The position numbers and the translations under genes were made by a program. A stretch of 64,000 nucleotides of DNA from Prosthecobacter dejongeii (GTDB taxonomy: Bacteria > Verrucomicrobiota > Verrucomicrobiia > Verrucomicrobiales > Verrucomicrobiaceae), in assembly GCF_014203045.1 (NCBI RefSeq), contig NZ_JACHIF010000001.1:124001-188000 (forward strand). Direction: 5' to 3'. The notes under the pieces were generated by a model. The model was given only the letters and a program-made list of their open reading frames with translations, made no database searches and was not told the origin of the DNA. Numbering within the stretch: the stretch's first letter is position 1; each line of letters opens with the position of its first letter. Below, one piece after another: positions 44,119 to 53,368 of this stretch.

Positions 44119-46420
44119 AGTGATCTGAAACCGTGAAGACCGCACGGGCCGTGAAGGTGGCCGCACTACGCTCTCCAACCACCTTCCCCTGCATGTCGGA
44201 GACTTCCACCGTAAGTCCTTTCACACCTCGTTTGGCTGCCTTCCGCAAATCATTTTCAGGAAAGGATTTAAAGACCTCGTTCTGCGCAAAGGCGAGATTT
44301 TCAGCATCCGTAAACTGCACGGGACTGGCCACGGCCAGAATGATCTCAGTGCCGTAAGGACTCCCCATGCGGAAGCGAAAGCTGTCGCCCGTACCAGGCA
44401 GAGTCACCGATTTCCCCCCAGGGATGAAGTTCTGTTTTTGCCCGGCATTCGGGAAGATTTGGGTGATCTTTTTATCGGCACTGAAGTGATACAGCCTCAC
44501 AAAAACGCCTTCGGTGGCTCTGAGCGTCACGGTCATCAGATCCCCCTTCACGTAGTGAGCCTTGTCCGTGCTCAGGGTGAGTTTACCGCCCTCGCTCAGG
44601 GACACTTGGCCGATGTTGCCCCCAGCCTTGGAGGCACCACTGGTCAACTCCGTGTAAGCAATGGGCGTGAAGTCGAGTTGCTGATAGCTCAAGGCACTGA
44701 CAACGGCACGAAATTGATCCATAAATCCCGCGCGTGGAAAGCCGAGCCCGGTTTCCAACTGGGTGGCGATGCTCTCCAGGTCAGTATCCCGCGTATCCTT
44801 CAGGCGCGCAATAAAGCTGAGGTCTTCTTCGCCGAATTCAGCAGCAAGAGTCTCCAGCTTGATGTCCGCCTTGAAGCGTTTGTAAAGACGCTCAACGGGA
44901 TCCAGCGGCTGGTCGTAACCAGGAGTAGCGGTAGCCAGGGCTTTTTTGAAACGCTCTTCGTCCTGCTTCACCACTTCATGCAGTTTGGCCTGGGGCACAT
45001 ACAGATCCTCCACCATACGCTGCTCGGCGCGGTCCAGCCCAGCCTTGAGGGCTACGGGGCCCACCTCATCTTTGAATTCTTCGAGGGGCTTATCCAGGGT
45101 GTACTTCATACCTGATTCGTGGCAGGCCATGCAGGAGATGCCGTTGATGATGGCTCCGTCCCGGCGCTTTCTATCCTGTACGATCTCGGTCGGCGCACGG
45201 TCCAGCTTTGTGCCTTTGGCAGTGCTGAGGTAATAGGCTTGAAGGCCATTGCGCAGGTTCCAGATGATCTCACCCCCATCGTGGGCAAATTCACGGTCCT
45301 GGTTAGGCGTCAAACCTGCACCCACAGGGCCCAGCGGGCTGCGAAAGAGATCGTGCTGGCCATGCAGATCCAAGGGGCTGAAGTCGTAACTTTTCCAGTA
45401 AGCACCTGGGTAGCGGCCTAACTCATGACGCTCAATCATGCGATTCCCCTGGCTGACACCACTCTCACGAAATCCCGCACGAATGGCACGCTTGTGCGTG
45501 AGATTCCCCACCACGTCCACACCCAATTGTTTTTCCAGATCGCGATCATTGTCAGGCAGATGCAACAGTTGGTTATACAAAGGCGGCTGGCTGGCAGCGA
45601 AGGTGAACCAGTCTGCCCGCACCCAAGCTGCGGCACTGTGGGTAGCGTCTTGGATTTCCTGCTCCCGCCGGGCATCCAGCCCCCGAAGAGCATAAGGATA
45701 ACCGGCCACCACATGCTGCTCCCACTCCTTCGGAGTCCAGCCATAATCACGCAGGTCAAACCGATAGATCGTCTTGCCTTCATCGATCGCACTGGGCACG
45801 TGGATCTGTCCCTCGTGACTGAGGCTATTGAGAAGCTTGCTAATCGCCGCACGATAGGTCTCCATCTGCTTCGCATCCTCCACAGGCTGGCCCAGGGCAT
45901 CGCGCAGATTTGCCAGATTGGTCAGGGTCAGGTATCGGACAAAAGGTTGCGTGGATTCTGGAAGTTTCACGACATCTGCAGCGATGATGCGCACCTCCTC
46001 TGCCATGGGGATGAAACGACGAACAGGGGCTGCGGCGGCAGCCGATGGCGAGGCCTCCATTACAGGCGCCGAAGTCTCAGTCTTAGCCGCAGTGGGCCCG
46101 CCAGCGCTCCAAGTTTTCAGCAGCGTGACTTCCTCCGCCGTCAGGGGTGGCAGGTACGCTGCGTCACCAGGCTGGCCTTTGCTCTTGGGCATGCGCCCCT
46201 TCACCGTATCAGCACGTTGCACTCGATCTAGGATGCTTTTGACTTCATCTTCTGCCCCTTTGAGTTGGGTGAGATTGATGCCACCATGCAGCGCTGGCTC
46301 TTCATCACCATCGCTATGGCAGTCGGCACATTTTTGATCCAACAACTTCAAAACCTGAGTTTCATCCCCCCAGGCAGAGAGCACCATAAGCAGGGCCAGA
46401 CTGTGTAAAAAGAGTTTCAT
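44117..46420 (-). CDS. Di-heme cytochrome-type protein with DUF4384 domain
   Basis: This 767-residue exported protein starts with a signal peptide (MKLFLHSLALLMVLSAWG) and a planctomycete cytochrome c motif CADCH (about residue 31, QKCADCHSDGDEEPALHGGINL). A second heme motif CMACHESG is near residue 430. The C-terminal part (about 610-740) is DUF4384: LTLSTDKAHYVKGDLMTVTLRATEGVFVRLYHF and ITQIFPN, then SPYGTEIILAVAS. DUF4384 is often found with caspase-like proteins, and here a caspase-SUMF1 gene lies divergently 302 bp away. The middle region (about 130-600) is not recognised. Function is unknown; a role in a surface or periplasmic caspase pathway is inference. Confidence 0.8.
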   Translation of the reverse strand: MKLFLHSLALLMVLSAWGDETQVLKLLDQKCADCHSDGDEEPALHGGINLTQLKGAEDEVKSILDRVQRADTVKGRMPKSKGQPGDAAYLPPLTAEEVTLLKTWSAGGPTAAKTETSAPVMEASPSAAAAAPVRRFIPMAEEVRIIAADVVKLPESTQPFVRYLTLTNLANLRDALGQPVEDAKQMETYRAAISKLLNSLSHEGQIHVPSAIDEGKTIYRFDLRDYGWTPKEWEQHVVAGYPYALRGLDARREQEIQDATHSAAAWVRADWFTFAASQPPLYNQLLHLPDNDRDLEKQLGVDVVGNLTHKRAIRAGFRESGVSQGNRMIERHELGRYPGAYWKSYDFSPLDLHGQHDLFRSPLGPVGAGLTPNQDREFAHDGGEIIWNLRNGLQAYYLSTAKGTKLDRAPTEIVQDRKRRDGAIINGISCMACHESGMKYTLDKPLEEFKDEVGPVALKAGLDRAEQRMVEDLYVPQAKLHEVVKQDEERFKKALATATPGYDQPLDPVERLYKRFKADIKLETLAAEFGEEDLSFIARLKDTRDTDLESIATQLETGLGFPRAGFMDQFRAVVSALSYQQLDFTPIAYTELTSGASKAGGNIGQVSLSEGGKLTLSTDKAHYVKGDLMTVTLRATEGVFVRLYHFSADKKITQIFPNAGQKQNFIPGGKSVTLPGTGDSFRFRMGSPYGTEIILAVASPVQFTDAENLAFAQNEVFKSFPENDLRKAAKRGVKGLTVEVSDMQGKVVGERSAATFTARAVFTVSDH

Positions 46421-46722
46421 GAAGTGAACAGATGGAAGGTTTCACGGAACACGCGGGCGGTTCGCGACGAAGCCGATTGCCCTATGGGCTGAGCTAAGAT
46501 GTTTTTCCAATCAAAAAATCAATCTCAATGAGGAACAGTGACCAAGCTGGCACCATTCAATGATCCAAGCTTTCAGTTAGGCACGCCCTCTCAATCAAAT
46601 GCCAGTTCCGTTCTAAAAACCTGCTTTTCCCTTGCCGATCGGCCATCATCATAAGACCAGAAATGCATTCTACTCCGTGTTATCGCTTGATCTCACCCGA
46701 GATTCTTGGCCCTTTCCATCCA
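46421..46722. other. Divergent intergenic region between DUF4384 and caspase genes
   Basis: These 302 bp hold no gene I can support. An AT-rich stretch near 46500-46530 may contain the promoters of both divergent genes. No palindrome or repeat stands out. Confidence 0.4.
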
Positions 46723-48516
46723 ATGAAAACGTGGCTTTTCTCTGTCCTGGCTTTTGGTCTCATCTGCCTCTCGGCCCAGGCAGGAGACATTGTGGCGCTT
46801 TGCATCGGCAATGACGCCTACGTGAACCCAGAGGATCAACTGGATACCCCAGGAAAAGATGCCGAGCTGATGTTCGCCACCCTTCGCAACGTCCCCGGTG
46901 TGTTGCCTGAAGACATCGTCTTGCTGAAGGATGCGCGGCGGAACCAGATGAGTCTGGCCCTGCGTCAGTTCCGCTCACGCGCTGCGGGTGCCAAACTGGC
47001 TCTTGTTTTTTACTCTGGCCATGGCGTGGAAGACACCCCCACAGGTTATGATCGTGCGGAGACTTTCCTGCTGCCAGTGGATGCCAACATCACGAATGTG
47101 GATGACCTCCCGGACAATGCCATTCCGCTGCGCGATGTGCTGAGCGCTTTGGAAGGCACCCGTGGGGCTGCACGTGCTGTCATTCTAGACTGCTGCCGCA
47201 GTGGTGCCCCGGCGGCGACCAAGGCCCTGGCAGGCTCCACCAAAAATCTAGGTGGTTTAGATGAAAATGTGAAACGTGCTCTGGGTGGTGCCATTTTGCC
47301 GGACGGCACCCTCATCGCCTTCGCTGCGAGCCCCGGGCGCAAAGCCGCCGCTTTTCTCCAGGAAAGCGATACGAACAGCCCCTTCACTCGTTTTTTGACC
47401 GATCAAATGCGCACGCAGGGAGCGGACCTTTTTTCCATTGTCAATGCCGCCAGCCGCATCACCAAACAGCGCACGGAAATGCGCCAAGTACCCCATGTGG
47501 AACTGCGCGGGGATGCCTCCCTCATTACAGACTTCATCATCCCTGCCGCTCAGCCAGTGCTAGCGCGTCTGCCCACGCCCCCAGTCCTGACACCTCCCAG
47601 CGCGCCGATGCATGAGACCGAGGAGCAGCGTGCGGCACGTGAAGGCCGTGAGCTGGTGCAGCGAATGATCGCCTTTCGTCAAGCCCAGGCCGCACTTAAG
47701 ACCAGCCCGACTAAAACCAGTCCTCATTCTCAACTCGACGCGCTCAAAATCACCACCCCACTCACCGCCACCCAAGAGAGCCCTTTTACCAACAGCCTGG
47801 GCATGAAATACGTGCCCGTCATCACTTACATGGGCAACAAACGCTTGCTTTTCAGCGTCTGGGAAACCCGGCGACAGGACTATGATGCGTATAAAAATCG
47901 CGACGCGGGTGAGACCTGGAAAAAGCTCCAGCTAGAGGATGATGAGCGGCTGCACCCAGCCTCCAGCATCAGTTGGGAGGAGGCCACAGCCTTTTGTCTC
48001 TGGCTAACCCAAACGGAGCGTCAGGCAGGCCGCATCCGCCCCGATGATGAGTATCGCCTGCCTACGGATCAAGAGTGGAGCTACGCCGTCGGCATTGCCG
48101 ATCTCGAACCTGGCCAGGCTACCCCCGAGGTGAAAGATGGCCTGCTGGATGACCTTTATCCCTGGGGCAAAGAATTTCCACCTCCCGCCAACAGTGGCAA
48201 CTACGCCGATGTCAAAGCCCAGGCCAAAGGCAGCGGCTACGAGTACTTAACGGAATACAACGATGGCTTTGCCCTCACCTCGCCCGTAGGCACCTACCCG
48301 TCAAATGCCTTTGGCCTTTACGACATGGGCGGCAATGTCTGGGAATGGTGTCAGGACTGGTACAGCGCCAAGCAAGATACCCGGGTGCTGCGCGGTGGCA
48401 GTTGGTATGACTCCGCTCCCGTTTACCTGCGATCGGCATCCCGCTTCCCAGTCGCCCCTACTTTCAGCCATGACTACAATGGCTTTCGGTGCGTGCTATC
48501 GGTAGGGGGAAAGTGA
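46723..48516 (+). CDS. Exported caspase-like peptidase fused to a SUMF1 domain
   Basis: This 597-residue protein starts with a signal peptide (MKTWLFSVLAFGLICLSAQAG), then a caspase-fold domain (about 22-290; DIVALCIGNDAY, LVFYSGHG with catalytic His100, VILDCCRSG with Cys158). After a Gln/Pro-rich linker (about 290-355), a formylglycine-generating-enzyme-like (SUMF1) domain follows (about 360-595; NSLGMKYVPV, SWEEATAFCLWL, YRLPTDQEWSYA, GLYDMGGNVWEWCQDWY, RVLRGGSWYD, FRCVLS). Both catalytic residues of the caspase dyad are present. In such fusions SUMF1 often acts as a binding domain rather than an enzyme, and its active-site Cys pair is not evident here. The target protein is unknown. Confidence 0.93.
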   Translation: MKTWLFSVLAFGLICLSAQAGDIVALCIGNDAYVNPEDQLDTPGKDAELMFATLRNVPGVLPEDIVLLKDARRNQMSLALRQFRSRAAGAKLALVFYSGHGVEDTPTGYDRAETFLLPVDANITNVDDLPDNAIPLRDVLSALEGTRGAARAVILDCCRSGAPAATKALAGSTKNLGGLDENVKRALGGAILPDGTLIAFAASPGRKAAAFLQESDTNSPFTRFLTDQMRTQGADLFSIVNAASRITKQRTEMRQVPHVELRGDASLITDFIIPAAQPVLARLPTPPVLTPPSAPMHETEEQRAAREGRELVQRMIAFRQAQAALKTSPTKTSPHSQLDALKITTPLTATQESPFTNSLGMKYVPVITYMGNKRLLFSVWETRRQDYDAYKNRDAGETWKKLQLEDDERLHPASSISWEEATAFCLWLTQTERQAGRIRPDDEYRLPTDQEWSYAVGIADLEPGQATPEVKDGLLDDLYPWGKEFPPPANSGNYADVKAQAKGSGYEYLTEYNDGFALTSPVGTYPSNAFGLYDMGGNVWEWCQDWYSAKQDTRVLRGGSWYDSAPVYLRSASRFPVAPTFSHDYNGFRCVLSVGGK

Positions 48517-48576
48517 ATCAGGGGAACAGGTCTCATGTTGAGATTCTACTGGCCTAACCAAAAACACGTCTATCCA

Positions 48577-49185
48577 TCACCGCATCCGCACCACCAGCAC
48601 TCGCCGATCCTGCTGCAGCTCAGATTCCGCCGCGCTGTCTGGAAACCTTGCCACTTCCTCTCCCAAACCGATGGCAACCAAGGTCTGCATGGGCACGCCT
48701 TCAGCAGCGAGCAAGGCCTGGATGCGTGCCGCCCGGCGTTCACTCAGTTGTTGATTGGCTTTTGCATCACCCTCCGCACTTGTGTGCCCCTGGATGCTGA
48801 AGCTTGCTTTTCCATCCGCTGAGATTTCCTGAATGATCGCCGCTAGTTTGCGCACATTGGCACGGGAAACTTCATCCAAGAGTTGATCCGAATTCACCAC
48901 AAAAAGGATGGGCAATGGCATGAACGTGTGCTCCTCCGTGCTGCCATCCGTGCGGTGGATCACTTCCACGTCCACCTCGACATTTAGCCCCTTCGTTGCC
49001 CGGCGTTCATGCGTGCGCTTGACCACCGGGGCCACACTCTTCACCGGGTTGCGCGCTGGCTTCGCCGAAAGGCTTTGACGTGCCAGCGTCTCGTCCAGCG
49101 GTGCAGCGGTCTGTCCTGAAGCCAGGGGCACCAGCAAAACAAAAGCCGCAAAGAAACCCAACCAGAGAGAGCAGTTCATGGCCAT
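48577..49185 (-). CDS. OmpA-family peptidoglycan-binding protein
   Basis: This 202-residue exported protein starts with a signal peptide (NCSLWLGFFAAFVLLVPLASG). A basic linker follows, then an OmpA C-terminal domain (about 90-200): LPILFVVNSDQLLDEVSRANVRKLAAII, FSIQGHTSAEGDAKANQQLSERRAARIQALL and DRRVLVVRMR. OmpA-type domains bind diaminopimelate in peptidoglycan, anchoring or sensing the wall. There is no N-terminal barrel; it is a soluble periplasmic protein. It converges on the caspase-SUMF1 gene with 60 bp between. Confidence 0.88.
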   Translation of the reverse strand: MAMNCSLWLGFFAAFVLLVPLASGQTAAPLDETLARQSLSAKPARNPVKSVAPVVKRTHERRATKGLNVEVDVEVIHRTDGSTEEHTFMPLPILFVVNSDQLLDEVSRANVRKLAAIIQEISADGKASFSIQGHTSAEGDAKANQQLSERRAARIQALLAAEGVPMQTLVAIGLGEEVARFPDSAAESELQQDRRVLVVRMR

Positions 49186-49307
49186 TGATTAACCCACTTT
49201 CAGGAAAAACAACTGCCAAGGCAGAAGTCCGCAACTCCATCCCAGCCCGCACGAGTCACGCCAATGAATGTACCTCTCTCCTTGTTGAATTGAGGCTCAA
49301 TTTTTGG

Positions 49308-51041
49308 TTAATTTCCGTTCTTCAGACTCGCAATGGCAGCCACCATGACCCGTGCGAAAATGTAGTTTTGCAGAGGGCGTTTACGCAGGGATTCCACTTG
49401 TTGCGCCCAGGCCTGTTCCAGGTCGGCTGTGGCGGCGGGAGTGAGGACCGAGACAGCCTCGGTGAGTTTGACCGTCATCGCATCAATGTCGCGGCGGATT
49501 TGTATGTCATCTAGTCCCCCGGCAAAACGACGTTTAAAATCAAGCGCCATCTTTTGAGCCGCCGTTTTATCTCCGCGATTCAGCAGAGAAAGCAGCCGCG
49601 CATACTCTTCATACGAGACTGAATTCCGCCGTTGACTAAGGGATGAATATTTAACGGCTTCGTTCCACTTTTGCAACGCCACACAGGCGAGCGAAAGTTT
49701 GTAAGTGTCGAAGTTATACTTGGGATTTTTTTTCGCCCAATCATCCTGCCGTTGCATGGCCAAGGCCACACTAGCAGCCGCTTCGATAGGCTGATTGAGG
49801 GCCATTTGGCAAGCTGCCAAATCGAGCAAAGACTCAATGACATACCCTTTAAAGTCAGCCGCCTCAGCACGCTTTTGATTATTCACAAACAACTTCGCCG
49901 CTTGGGGATAGTTACGAAGGCCAAATTCAGCCGCGCCAAGGGCTTTGTAAAATGCATACGGGATACGGGCATCACCGCCTTCTGAAGGAAGATATGGAAA
50001 CACTTCCGCAAGCGTCGCTTTGGCCGCCGCGAAGTCGCCCTTCTCAGCTTGGCTTTCGGCCAGATCGGTGCCGATCTCCAAGAGCTTGGCCTTGTCCTGC
50101 CCAAAGTGAGTTTTGACGGTTGTATAAGCCTGGGCGTGCCAATCGGCAGCCCGATTAAAGCTCAAAGCGTAACCGCGCAGCTTGCCAATTTCATTGCAGG
50201 CGTAGGTCACCTGCTCAGACACTTCGCCATAAATGTTACCCACATTGTAGAGAGCATATTGCTCTTGAGCATCCGCCATGGATTCCTGCTTTGCTAACAA
50301 AAGTGAGCGAGTGAAATGAGCGGAACGCAGCGCAAAGTCTGTGAGCTTGCTGCGGAGAAAAGGACGAAACACACCAGCGACCTGCGTGCGCACACCCGTG
50401 CCTAAATGCCGCCCACCTAGATACCAGCCCCCTGCTCGCTGACGAGACAGAACCACAAAACCAACCCCTTTCTCCGGCAATTTCACACCAAGTCCTCGAG
50501 GATAAAAAGCGAAGCCTTCGTTAGTCGCAAAAGGCGCACCACTCTCATCTAGCACCTCCATTTTGGCGGCATGGAGACGCATCTTCTTCCAAAACGGGTG
50601 ATCTTTGAAGGTGGCCTCTAAAGCAGCATCAGCGGCTGTGGCCGGCAACTTCACCCCCACCTGACTACCAGGAATATCGAATTCACTGATCTCAGACATG
50701 TTCGCGATCACAAAACTTCGGAGATCGTCTGAAAAGGCAAAGAGGACCACCCCCCGATTAAAACCCACCCTGATTATGCCCGGCTCTGGATGGGTAACGT
50801 TCTTGAGCGTGTTGGTGACTTTTCCGTCGAGACCTAGAATCTCAATTTTTTCCGCTCCAAAACGAAGTCTGGGGTAGCTGGTGAACGAGCACTCCCACTC
50901 CACATTGTTAAGGGCTGCCAAAAAGCTTTCGGTGCTTTGAAACGCGGAGTTGGACGACTGACCTTGAGCGGCCACCAAAGATACGAGCCAAAATGTCGTG
51001 ATCACCATTGGGAGGATCAAAGAAAAAAATGGAAGTCTCAT
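49308..51041 (-). CDS. Exported TPR-containing protein of unknown function
   Basis: This 577-residue protein has a signal peptide (SLILPMVITTFWLVSLVAAQG). The N-terminal third (about 30-210) is beta-rich and not recognised; it contains FLAALNNVEWECSFTSYPRLRFGAEKIEILG and FNRGVVLFAF. From about residue 245 onwards come helical pairs with TPR-like spacing, for example YALYNVGNIYGEVSEQ, ADWHAQAYTTVKTHFGQ, ADLAESQAEKGDFAAAKATLAEVFPYL, FYKALGAAEFGLRNYPQAAKLFV and ESLLDLAACQMALNQPIEAA. It is probably a periplasmic protein for protein binding. No operon partner is clear. Confidence 0.75.
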   Translation of the reverse strand: MRLPFFSLILPMVITTFWLVSLVAAQGQSSNSAFQSTESFLAALNNVEWECSFTSYPRLRFGAEKIEILGLDGKVTNTLKNVTHPEPGIIRVGFNRGVVLFAFSDDLRSFVIANMSEISEFDIPGSQVGVKLPATAADAALEATFKDHPFWKKMRLHAAKMEVLDESGAPFATNEGFAFYPRGLGVKLPEKGVGFVVLSRQRAGGWYLGGRHLGTGVRTQVAGVFRPFLRSKLTDFALRSAHFTRSLLLAKQESMADAQEQYALYNVGNIYGEVSEQVTYACNEIGKLRGYALSFNRAADWHAQAYTTVKTHFGQDKAKLLEIGTDLAESQAEKGDFAAAKATLAEVFPYLPSEGGDARIPYAFYKALGAAEFGLRNYPQAAKLFVNNQKRAEAADFKGYVIESLLDLAACQMALNQPIEAAASVALAMQRQDDWAKKNPKYNFDTYKLSLACVALQKWNEAVKYSSLSQRRNSVSYEEYARLLSLLNRGDKTAAQKMALDFKRRFAGGLDDIQIRRDIDAMTVKLTEAVSVLTPAATADLEQAWAQQVESLRKRPLQNYIFARVMVAAIASLKNGN

Positions 51042-51183
51042 TGGTTAGGCCAAGGCTGCTGGATTAATCCGTCAACGTAAAGATTCTGATGCATTTACGT
51101 CAACTCTTAAACTTTAATACTCCCTGCCGCATCTGACCTCACCGCTCGTTTGACCTGTCCGCCGCCTCTGCTACAGGGTAACG

Positions 51184-52392
51184 ATGGTCCCACGCAAGTT
51201 TGTCGCCCACCCCTTCGCCTATCACCAGGAACTCGATGTCCGCATTGATAACCTGACCAATGAGGGCAGCGGTGTCGCACGCGTGGATGGCTGGGTGGTC
51301 TTTGTCCCTTTTGCCCTGCCTGGGGAGCTGGTGCGCTGCCGCATCTACAGGAATCACAAGAACTACAGCAATGCAGACCTGGTGGAAGTGCTGGAGCCTT
51401 CCAGTGAACGCGTGACTGCCCCCTGCCCTCTTTTTGGCACTTGCGGTGGCTGCCAGTATCAGCACCTCGATTACCCGAAACAGATCGAATGGAAACGACG
51501 CCAGGTGGAGGAATTGCTGAAGCACATGGCAAAGATCGAGCACCCCGTCCTGCCCGTCATCGCCTCTCCCAAGCAATACGAATACCGCTCCAAAATCACC
51601 CCCCATTTTCACAGACCTAAGGCGGGAGAAATCGGAGCCATCGGCTTTCTGCGGGTGGGTACACGCAATGCGATGGTGGATGTGGAGCAGTGCCCCATCG
51701 CCATGCCCCAGCTAAATGAACAGCTCACCGTCGTCCGGGCGGAAGCTCGGGCAAATCAGGAGGCTTTTAAAAACGGAGCCACTTTACTGATGAGAGCCGC
51801 CGTGAATGGCGTGCTGACGAAGGCCGACCAAATCGCCATTGAGCAAGTGGGCGAGGTCAAATTCGAATTCCAAGCGGGCGATTTCTTCCAAAACAATCCG
51901 TTCATCCTAGCTGACTTCGTTGGTTATGCGGTGGATGAAGCCAAGGCGGCAGGTGCTCAATATCTGGTGGATGCTTACTGCGGCAGCGGCCTTTTTGGCA
52001 TCAGCGCCGCTCGTCATTTCCAAGAAGTCATCGGCGTGGAGCTTTCCGAGAGCGCCGTCCGCAAAGCCTCGCACAATGCAGAAATCAATGGCCTCACGAA
52101 CTGCCGATTTCTAGCCGCCGATGCCCGTGAGATCTTCAAAGAAGTCCCCCATGCAGGCAAAGACACAGTGGTCATCATTGATCCCCCACGAGCGGGCTGC
52201 AGCGAGGAATTTTTGCAGCAGCTCTTTGCCTTTGATCCCAAGCGTGTGGTTTACATCTCGTGCAATCCCGCCACTCAGATGCGTGACCTCGTCCTTTTTC
52301 ATGAGGCTGGTTTTAAACTAGAAAAGGTGCAGCCGTTTGATCTCTTCCCCCAGACCAAACACCTGGAGTGCGTAATGACGCTGAGCCGTTGA
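51184..52392 (+). CDS. TrmA/RlmD-type RNA uracil-5-methyltransferase
   Basis: This 402-residue enzyme has an N-terminal TRAM-like RNA-binding segment (RIDNLTNEGSGVARVDGWVVFVPFALPGELVRC). A [4Fe-4S] cluster motif follows (C81-x5-C87-x2-C90 in CPLFGTCGGCQYQ, with the fourth Cys in VEQCPI). The SAM-binding part includes LVDAYCGSGLFGISAA and VIGVELSESAVRKA. The catalytic nucleophile segment is VVYISCNPAT (Cys) and the base Glu is near the end (HLECVMTL). It methylates a uridine in rRNA or tRNA to m5U; the target (23S U1939 or U747, or tRNA U54) cannot be decided. Its stop codon directly abuts the stop of the convergent zinc-binding protein gene. Confidence 0.9.
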   Translation: MVPRKFVAHPFAYHQELDVRIDNLTNEGSGVARVDGWVVFVPFALPGELVRCRIYRNHKNYSNADLVEVLEPSSERVTAPCPLFGTCGGCQYQHLDYPKQIEWKRRQVEELLKHMAKIEHPVLPVIASPKQYEYRSKITPHFHRPKAGEIGAIGFLRVGTRNAMVDVEQCPIAMPQLNEQLTVVRAEARANQEAFKNGATLLMRAAVNGVLTKADQIAIEQVGEVKFEFQAGDFFQNNPFILADFVGYAVDEAKAAGAQYLVDAYCGSGLFGISAARHFQEVIGVELSESAVRKASHNAEINGLTNCRFLAADAREIFKEVPHAGKDTVVIIDPPRAGCSEEFLQQLFAFDPKRVVYISCNPATQMRDLVLFHEAGFKLEKVQPFDLFPQTKHLECVMTLSR

Positions 52393-53289
52393 TTATTGAG
52401 GAGCTAACGCCGCAACAATGACGCGTACGTTGTGAGCCAGCATGGTCTCAAAGGTATGGGCGTGTGCTGACGTGCCATCGGCAACGAGCGGCTCCCCCGT
52501 CTTCACCCCAGTACTGCGGACGATCTCCGTTAGCACTTTGGGATTCGCCTGATCCTCAGGGAAGACCGCTTTGATCTTGTTATCACGGATGGCCTGAATG
52601 GTCTGGGCAATATACTGAGCCGAGATGTCGTCGCTGCGGCCAATGCCCAGCATGGGGATGGTCTTAAACCCGTACTCTTTGCAAAAGTAACCAAATGCCG
52701 CGTGAGCTGTCACCAGTTTCCGATCTCCGCGCGGGATGCGTGAGATCTCTTTCTGCGCCCAGCTTTTGAGCTGCATGAATTTCTCCCCCGCTGCTTTAGC
52801 TCCAGCTTCGTAGGCCCCCTCATTCACCGGATCTAGCTGGCTCAGTTCACCAGCGACGATGCGGGCCGCACGCTTCATATTTTCCGCGCTGTGCCACCAG
52901 TGTGGGTCCACACTGCTTTTGGCATGAGCCGGGCAGCAGACGAAGATTTCATTCTTAGGGTCTAACAAAAGGGAAGGAATGAGCCGCCCCACTTCTACGA
53001 TCTTCACACCACTGCCTACGCTGTCACGGAGCTTGTCCAAATAGGTTTCCAGATGCTTGCCACAGGCGAGAATCACTGGCGCACCTTTCATGGAGGCGAT
53101 ATCCCTGGCCGAAGGCTCAAAGTGATGCACATCCCCACCAGCTTTCATGATCTCAACAACCTCAACATGGGAACCACCGACTTGACGGGCAACATCTGCC
53201 AGGATGGGGTGCAGCGTAGCCACCTTCACCGCCGCCGGGGCGCTGAGGCTAAAAGCCAAGAGAGAAAGAAGGGGAATGAAAAATTTCAT
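52393..53289 (-). CDS. Zinc/manganese ABC transporter substrate-binding protein (ZnuA-like)
   Basis: This 298-residue exported protein begins with a signal peptide (MKFFIPLLSLLAFSLSAPAA). It belongs to the cluster A-I metal-binding proteins, with KVATLHPILADVARQVGG, the HHFEPSARD ligand region, DPHWWHSAENM, TAHAAFGYFCKEYG and VFPEDQANPKVLTEI. The usual His-rich loop of ZnuA is absent. No permease or ATPase gene lies nearby, so the transporter would be encoded elsewhere. The outer-membrane barrel gene upstream (79 bp gap) has a His-rich loop, which suggests a joint role in zinc uptake. The ATG at 53289 begins the signal peptide. Confidence 0.9.
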   Translation of the reverse strand: MKFFIPLLSLLAFSLSAPAAVKVATLHPILADVARQVGGSHVEVVEIMKAGGDVHHFEPSARDIASMKGAPVILACGKHLETYLDKLRDSVGSGVKIVEVGRLIPSLLLDPKNEIFVCCPAHAKSSVDPHWWHSAENMKRAARIVAGELSQLDPVNEGAYEAGAKAAGEKFMQLKSWAQKEISRIPRGDRKLVTAHAAFGYFCKEYGFKTIPMLGIGRSDDISAQYIAQTIQAIRDNKIKAVFPEDQANPKVLTEIVRSTGVKTGEPLVADGTSAHAHTFETMLAHNVRVIVAALAPQ

Positions 53290-53368
53290 GACAGTGAAAA
53301 GGACAAGACACCTTGCCACCAAGGTGCCCTGAAAGAAACGATTCTTAACGCAAAATTGTTGCCAAAGA

